From Icerya purchasi (lineage: Eukaryota; Arthropoda; Insecta; Hemiptera; Monophlebidae), in NCBI GenBank assembly GCA_039619475.1, contig CM077116.1:24997191-25061190 (forward strand): 64,000 nt of DNA, in the 5' to 3' direction. Position 1 is the stretch's first letter. The number at the start of each line of letters is the position of its first letter. Below are positions 57,440 through 64,000 of this stretch, piece by piece. Made by a program: the position numbers and the translations under genes. The notes below the pieces were generated by a model. That model saw nothing but the letters and a program-made list of their open reading frames with translations, was not told where the DNA came from and did not search any database.

Positions 57440-60400
57440 TTAATTTACAGTAGTTAACAATTTCAGATGATGAATATTAATAACAATTGTACTTGTACAA
57501 TTAAATTAATAAAAGTGGTCGATAAAATCTGTTAGATATAATATTCTACATACATAACAAATGTGTTTTACGTGGTCTAAATTAAATAATTTCATATAGA
57601 AATAAAACCTTCTCTCACTATTAATGTAGTATGTCAAAAGATTGATGAAGGGAACGTAAAGAAAAAACGGTTTTTATTTCGACACGAATAATAAAATAAA
57701 GGTATATGTGCTGTATGAAACTATTAAAATATAAGTTAAGTATAATCATCAACAATTGTACGATTTATTTTTGAAAATTACGATTTTAAAAAAAGTAAAA
57801 ACTAAAATAGCCTTGATTTTTAACAATATTCGACGGAGTTATTTAGAAAACACTTTATTTTACGTACATCAGTGCGCAGTATTAAATTTTCCTACTGGTG
57901 GAAGTCTAATTCACTGTCATTAGTTTGACCAAAAATTTTGAAATTTTATATAACACAGAACTGGTTCCCGGACACTTTTTTCATTTCTCGTTACTACTCA
58001 TCACAAATAGACAAATAAGTAGCAGAAATTGATGAATTTATGATTTTCATTTTAACGTTGTTAAATTTTATTTTTCCGATGAATAATATAGAAATATTAA
58101 TTAGCTTAGCAAATGAAAAAAATGTCTAGCCATTAGAGAGGAGGACTAACTTCTTAAAATGCTCGTTAATCTGTTTTTATGTTTATCATCGAAAATTAAA
58201 ATAATACGATTAATAAGTTCTTTGATTTTTTTAATCGTTTCTTAGCATGGATCTGTTTAAAATGTTTAAAATTGAAAACTTTTAAAATCCCTTAAATGAC
58301 TTCAGGTTAAGATGTGAAAAGCAATAATTTGTATTAATCAAAAAGTACGTTAAGTTATTTTTAAATAAATTCCAAAAATTTAATTTATTCTTTTTAATTA
58401 TTTGTAATAAATTTATGATTACATTAATCTCTCGTAAAGCTGTATGAAAAAAAAAAAATCAAAGCATATGGTACAAAAACAAATTAATGAACACTACAAA
58501 AAACAAATATTTAAAAATTGAATTACTATTTACATTCATGCCGGATGTTAAATCTTTAAATCGGTCTTTCCTCTGAAAATTTTCTGTTAATTCTAGTAAT
58601 ACTTATAAATAATTATTCAACCGACTGTGAAATAAAAATACTATGTTCGAATAAAATTGCAATAATAAAATGAACATTATTAAAATGTTAGTGTATCTAA
58701 AACGCACATAATTTCCCAATGTGTACTATCTTTTCTTAAAAACTGTATCGTAGTACCAGTTTTTAAATTCAGACTTTTTTTACAACTATGGCCAAAAATA
58801 TTTTTTAACGTTAACAGTCATAGTTAATAAAACGTCATATTTTTAATAACTCTTTCATTTATTCTCAAATTTACATACGATACTTACAAATTAATATATA
58901 TGTATTTATTATTGTACATTTATAACATTTGTACTGTTTTGTTGAATATTAACAATTACTAATTTACGAATTATTGTATTACGATATAAATATTCCGAGG
59001 CTACGATAAATGCAATAGTACGATAAGGAACTCCTCCTTTGATATTTAAAATTTTGTATTGAGCAAAGATAAAATATTTCAAGAAATACTAAATATAAAT
59101 AAGTTACATTTTGGAGAAGTAATATAAAATTAAAACCATACGTATCAATAAAAAAAAAATGCCGTTTTCCTTTTTCTTTTGTTAATGTGGAATATAATAA
59201 CATTTTACTGGACTTCTTCCAACATCGCAGACTAGTCTGCTGTTATTATTAGAAAATAACATGCGTAGTTTATTGCATCGAACCCAAACATGTGTCTTTT
59301 AAAAATAATCAAATGCTCTATCACACGGTGCATTCCAAATATTTTAACCGAAAGATATAGTTATTGAAATAATTAAACTAAAAACTGGTAAATTTTAAAT
59401 TCGTTCTAAAGGGGGCTTAAAAATGAAAAATAACTGCGTAATGTTTATGTTTTTTTTTATTTTCTTTTTTTTTTCTGCAAAATATGAAAGAAAAAAAATT
59501 ATACCGCAACTGATATTTTTAACCTAGCTTGTTATTTCTGAACTATAATTTTAATAATTGATGACCTGACTTTTTTATCGCTATGTATTTATGATGTAAT
59601 GAAGTTTTGTTTGAAACTTCCCCGGTGTTTGTGATCAGTTTACCTAAGATGTATACGTAAAGTAAAATAGAAATAAAGGATTTAAGATCAAAATATACCT
59701 AATAGAAAAAGTAAAAATTAAGTAATCATTATTTACCTTCAATGCAAATAAAAAATATAAATTTAACAATAGAATATAAAAAAATACATAAATTTATCAA
59801 ATTTTAACGAGCTATAATAAATAAAAATAATTGTATTTGTCGTATGAAACGTACATACGCTATAAAAGTAAAAAAATGCTTAACGTTGCTCAGTATTTCA
59901 CCAACTATATGCACGTAATATTTTCGCCTACAAAATCACACTTTTATGCGCTTTTGGTGTACTATACGTTTATTTTATTTTCAAATACATATCATTCTTT
60001 TAAAAAAGGAAGAATCGTAGCTTAACTTATTTTTTAAGCAGTGATGAAAGTATTCCCATTTTAAGCAGTGAAAATAATTGTCATTTATATTTTCCCAAAA
60101 TTTTCTTTATTTTTTATATGCAAATGTGTAAATATTTCCACTTTACATTCCGTTCGTTTTAAAAAAAAAAAGGAAAACGACCTAAAATTGCGCAAAAAGA
60201 TGTTTCATTAAAAAAAAAATACAATTTAGATTTTAAAACGTGCGTGAATGATTCTTTTTCCTTTTTTAAAACTCAAATATGAAATCATTCAAAAACTAAA
60301 ATAAAAAAAAAAAAATGAACAGAATGAGAGAAAAAATAATTTTTCAATACGAGAAAATAAACCTTTTAAAAAAATTATCCGACCGGTTTCGTCTTTCAGG

Positions 60401-63400
60401 GCATATTCATGATTTTCATTATTATTTGTGTCGGCACTGATTTAATTTAATTAAGTTACTTTATCATTAGGTACAATTTATTATTGATATAAAAATGTAT
60501 AAAACCCAGTATGAATTTCTATAACATTCTGTTGAGACCTAATGTTTCTAAACAGTGTGAAATGTTAGCTATTTATCCATTCCATTTTACCTAGTATTTT
60601 AATTAATATCATCAAAATATGTATACAATTATTTAGTTATACCTGTCGATGAAATCATTTTTTTTCAAAGAAAAATCGACCAATTTAAATAATATAACAG
60701 AAATTTTTGGGAAAAGTTATTTAAGAACGAAATTTCTGCTAGAGGGCCTTTTAAAAGTAAAAATATAAAAAATTCGAATCGCTTATAAGAAACACTCGAT
60801 CTGTTCACTTAAAACATTTTACGTTACCTTTAAATTATGTAAATATTTTCAGATGTCAGCCTCGTAATATTTATAATACTTCAGGCTATCAACTGATTTA
60901 TATTACACGAATGCTATTGTTTTTATTATTATTATTGTTAATATACTGTTGCCTTTCAACAAAATACATATATCTTTTAGAACATCCTGTAACTGATAAC
61001 GTAGTATTTATCTTACGTTTTTCTTACGTCTAAAGCCTTGGTCACAGGCATACCGTTTTCGGCCTAATTCGGACAAAAACAATCGGCCGATGAGTGCGGT
61101 TACAGCACCTCCGAAATTTATTTTCGTCGGTGACTGGCAAGTATTGTTTTATGTGAGAAATGAATTCAAGGTTATTCCATCTTGTAAAAAATTCAATTTT
61201 AATAATATTTTTATTTAAAAAAAAAAAAAAAAAAAAGAATGTATTATGTATATTAATGATATATATCATAAATGGAATGAATTTAAAGAATATTGCAATC
61301 TGTTCCCACAATTATCGGAGTAAAAATAGATACATTTTTTCGGTTTATGAAAATGAAAACTGCATTTTATTATAAACTGGAATATATTCAAGGTCACATT
61401 AAAAAATCCGGGAATATACATCACTGAAACAAAAACTTATTAAATGTGCATTTTTTTATATGAACTACTAACTGGAGTTATTATTATTATTATTATTCAC
61501 TTTTTAACTTATAAAAGTAGCCCTATTGCAAGTTAATAAATTTTACGTTTGAGTGTTATGCATGTCAAACAAAATAAGCTTTTGTATTAATCGTATAATA
61601 GGGGAATTAAGCTTGAATGTTTTCGGCGCTGTCACTTTGATACCCTCGAAAGTGAACATACTTAAGGAATACGTACTTTTTAACATATATAGTTATTTAT
61701 TGGAAAGTTAAAAGAGCTGCTTAGTTAAAAATTAGCTTTTTCATGTTTTAAATAATTAATTTGTGAACGAAAATGTGTTGAATTAAACGGATGTTTTATT
61801 TTCTCTCCGTTTTATCTATAATTTGTAAATATTTGAATGTGTTTATTAACAATTTCGATAATGCCAATTTAAAAATTATTTTACCATCACGTAAGACAGA
61901 ACATTTGCATTAAAATTTCTATATTATAGGCCATCAGTATGAATATTCGATCCTTTTTATCGTAGACATACATCGGTGACGTTTAATATTGTGAATGATT
62001 TTAAAGAAGCCTGATACATAATATAATTTACTGCATTTCATATCTCATTTGAGAGGAAATTATAAATTATTTTATTAGCTCTCTTTCGTATATGTGTTTT
62101 CCTTTTCTATTCGATTATTTTTATTCCTATTTTTCCTTTTCCTTCGCAGTAGTGAATTGTTAATAAAATTAATTTTTCTAAAATTTTTAGCTAATATAAA
62201 TATGACTTGTTGCGAAAATTTTGATTCGTTGAGTTTTTATTTACGCCTAAAAATAACCATTTTATTAGTTGAAAAATTATACATTTCCTTCATTTTACTA
62301 AAAAATATTAAATCGTCGAATGTTTTTGTAAGAAAATATATAAATTTACAATAGAAATATGTGTAAAAAATTATTCCCATTTTTGTATTCCTTTTTTTTT
62401 TTTCTTCGTGAAAAATTTAATTAAATCTTAAAATCTGTATTTATTTTTAAATCGATGCAATAAATTCTACTGTAATCAGGTCTGACTGAACCTAGCGTGG
62501 AATGAGATGAGGTTTTAAGTTTGCAATAATTTGGTAACGTTAATAAAAAAATACCACACACTCTGTATTCATTTCAGCGATATACAAATACACAAAGATA
62601 CATCATTTTAACGGTGCACAGATACGGAAGGTCGATGACGTGTGTTTTTCAGCTCCTTTCTTTGTTTGTAGCACATCTTTTTTCGTCTTCAGTAATTGCT
62701 GACAAAAAAGAAGGATCAATTAAAAATTCACTGTTTTTTTCAGATCTTTTTCATTTTTTCGACGTTTATATGTTAACGTCTCATCTACTCTGCAGGCGTT
62801 AAAATTTTATTCTTTCTCCATCAGAACTGAAAATCGCTATGCTAGTATAAGGAATTTACGATGGAACAGAAACATGTACTTTACATATTACAAATTGTGA
62901 TAAAATTGTATTTTTTAATATTAAAATAGATTTCTAATATATAAAATGTATTAAAATTTTATTTTCTACATAATTTCTTTTATGATGAAAAAAATGGCAA
63001 AAAAACATAATGCAAAATCTGTCTTGACCTTCAGTCCAAAAACATTCAATGTGAAAAGATAGGAATGTTCCAAATTCGGTTTCGAGAAAATAATTTTTAA
63101 GCATCAGATTGGTATTCGAAAAGGGTCATTATAAAGCGGAGTAATACATTGTTTAAAAGGAAAAAGATATTTCTCTTTTCGTTAATACAAGTATTTTGTT
63201 GATTTTGTGATCAATTTTTTCACACTAAATAATATTCAAAATAAAAATCATTAACTAACAAGTATGTTTTCATTTATTTTCATAGTCTGTAGTGTATATT
63301 TCGTGTAATAAAAATTCTGCCAATTAAAAACTTACAATGGTTTTCAGTATATAAACATAATTCTGATTTTTGATACAAAAATTAATTTAAGCTCATCGTA

Positions 63401-64000
63401 TCTCTCATTATTGTGAACTAAGCTACAAAAATTACCGTTCTTCAGTAATAGGAATTTCACGTTTTCATTGAAAACGGAATACTAAATTTTGATTTAAAGT
63501 TTTAAAAACAACTAAAAATAATTTATAAAACTATATAATTTCATTTACTAAAGCATTGAAATTTCTCGACATTTAACTGCACTATTTGAGATCGTTTTTT
63601 CAATGATAAGACGGTAGCAAAAATATACATGTATTTTAATAAGTTTTGACTTGAAATAGTTTCAATTCAAAACCAATATAAACATTTTTTCGCATTTACA
63701 GATTATTAACACGATTATTATATTTTTTAGAACTAATAACCGGAAAATGCCTCTTTTTTCTACTGGATTAATCTTTCCAGATCAATCATTATATAAAAAT
63801 GTAAAACTAATAAAATACTCAAATTACTAAAACTAAACAACAAACAAATTTAATATCGATTACTAATATAAAAGCGGACGAATTATTCCGAAAAAAAAAT
63901 TAAAAAAAAAACTAATATCGTCCATTATCAAAGAAATGGGATCAATTTACCGAAATCAGTCGGTACCGGTGTGACTACGTGCTACTATTTGTATGCATTT
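57440..64000. other. AT-rich sequence to the window edge, no gene recognised
   Basis: About 6.5 kb with short open frames that match no family. A GC-richer patch at about 61040-61140 (TTGGTCACAGGCATACCG, then CGGCCGATGAGTGCGG) could be a DNA-transposon end. A-runs lie near 61218-61235. Candidate splice acceptors near 60399, 60852, 62652 and 62744 were read in phase 0 and do not encode a PPP1R14 C-terminus. Confidence 0.5.

Noticed and set aside
61030..61140. A complete DNA transposon at a GC-richer patch
   Set aside because: One end-like sequence is present but no inverted partner or target duplication could be found.
60390..63705. Acceptor-like sites as the missing last exon of the PPP1R14-like gene
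   Set aside because: Read in phase 0 after the sites near 60399, 60852, 62652, 62744 and 63698, none gives the expected C-terminal helix; several hit a stop within a few codons.

Overview
This window is AT-rich eukaryotic DNA, almost certainly from an insect. It combines long homopolymer and microsatellite tracts, GT-AG introns, a Pol III tRNA gene and many decayed transposable elements (Tc1, hAT, piggyBac, jockey-type and RTE-type LINEs, a tRNA-derived SINE). The mix suggests a large, repeat-laden genome. A hemipteran-like insect is possible, but the sequence does not prove the order. There is no bacterial-style gene organisation, no CRISPR array and no operon.

Only one cellular protein-coding gene is convincing. 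It is a PPP1R14-like (PHI-1/CPI-17 family) inhibitor of protein phosphatase 1 on the + strand. One coding exon lies at 6658-6921 (88 codons, ending at a GTAAGT donor). The next lies at 55567-55647 (27 codons, between a TTGCAG acceptor and a GTGAAA donor). Both junctions are phase 0, and together they read through the core of the family domain. The intron between them is about 48.6 kb. A TATA-containing promoter-like stretch at 5884-5923 and a possible untranslated first exon ending near 6003 lie upstream. The C-terminal exon was not found and probably lies beyond the right edge. A tRNA-Pro(AGG) gene sits antisense inside the long intron, 73 bp before exon 2.

Layout. 1-5.3 kb is a retrotransposon graveyard: pieces of one non-LTR (LINE) family on both strands, a second jockey-like tail and a 208-bp inverted-repeat MITE. 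5.7-6.9 kb holds the promoter-like region and exon 1. 6.9-55.6 kb is the intron. It contains three hAT-type MITEs, a dead Tc1 element, another copy of the 5'-end LINE family, a family of long inverted-repeat elements (28, 34 and 37 kb), two near-palindromic foldbacks (41 and 43 kb), LINE fragments at 39.8-41.9, 44.5-45.5, 47.3-48.6 and 50.2-51.2 kb, and a SINE at 46.9 kb. Islands of higher GC (about 8.9, 12.4-13.0, 14.8, 18.6 and 21.7 kb) contrast with the AT-rich background and could be regulatory. 55.6-64 kb is downstream intron sequence with an internally deleted piggyBac element at 56.35-57.44 kb.

The most informative structure is nested insertion history. A hAT MITE at 28155-28449 split an older inverted-repeat element, leaving an 8-bp duplication, and a related unsplit copy at 37 kb shows the empty site. 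A 62-bp LINE tail with a 17-bp target-site duplication interrupts a jockey reverse transcriptase at 48.1 kb, and the tail matches the 3'UTR of the LINE copy at 4.7-5.3 kb. I found no clear evidence of a new multi-gene system. The candidates of interest are transposon biology, intron regulation and the tRNA-exon arrangement.
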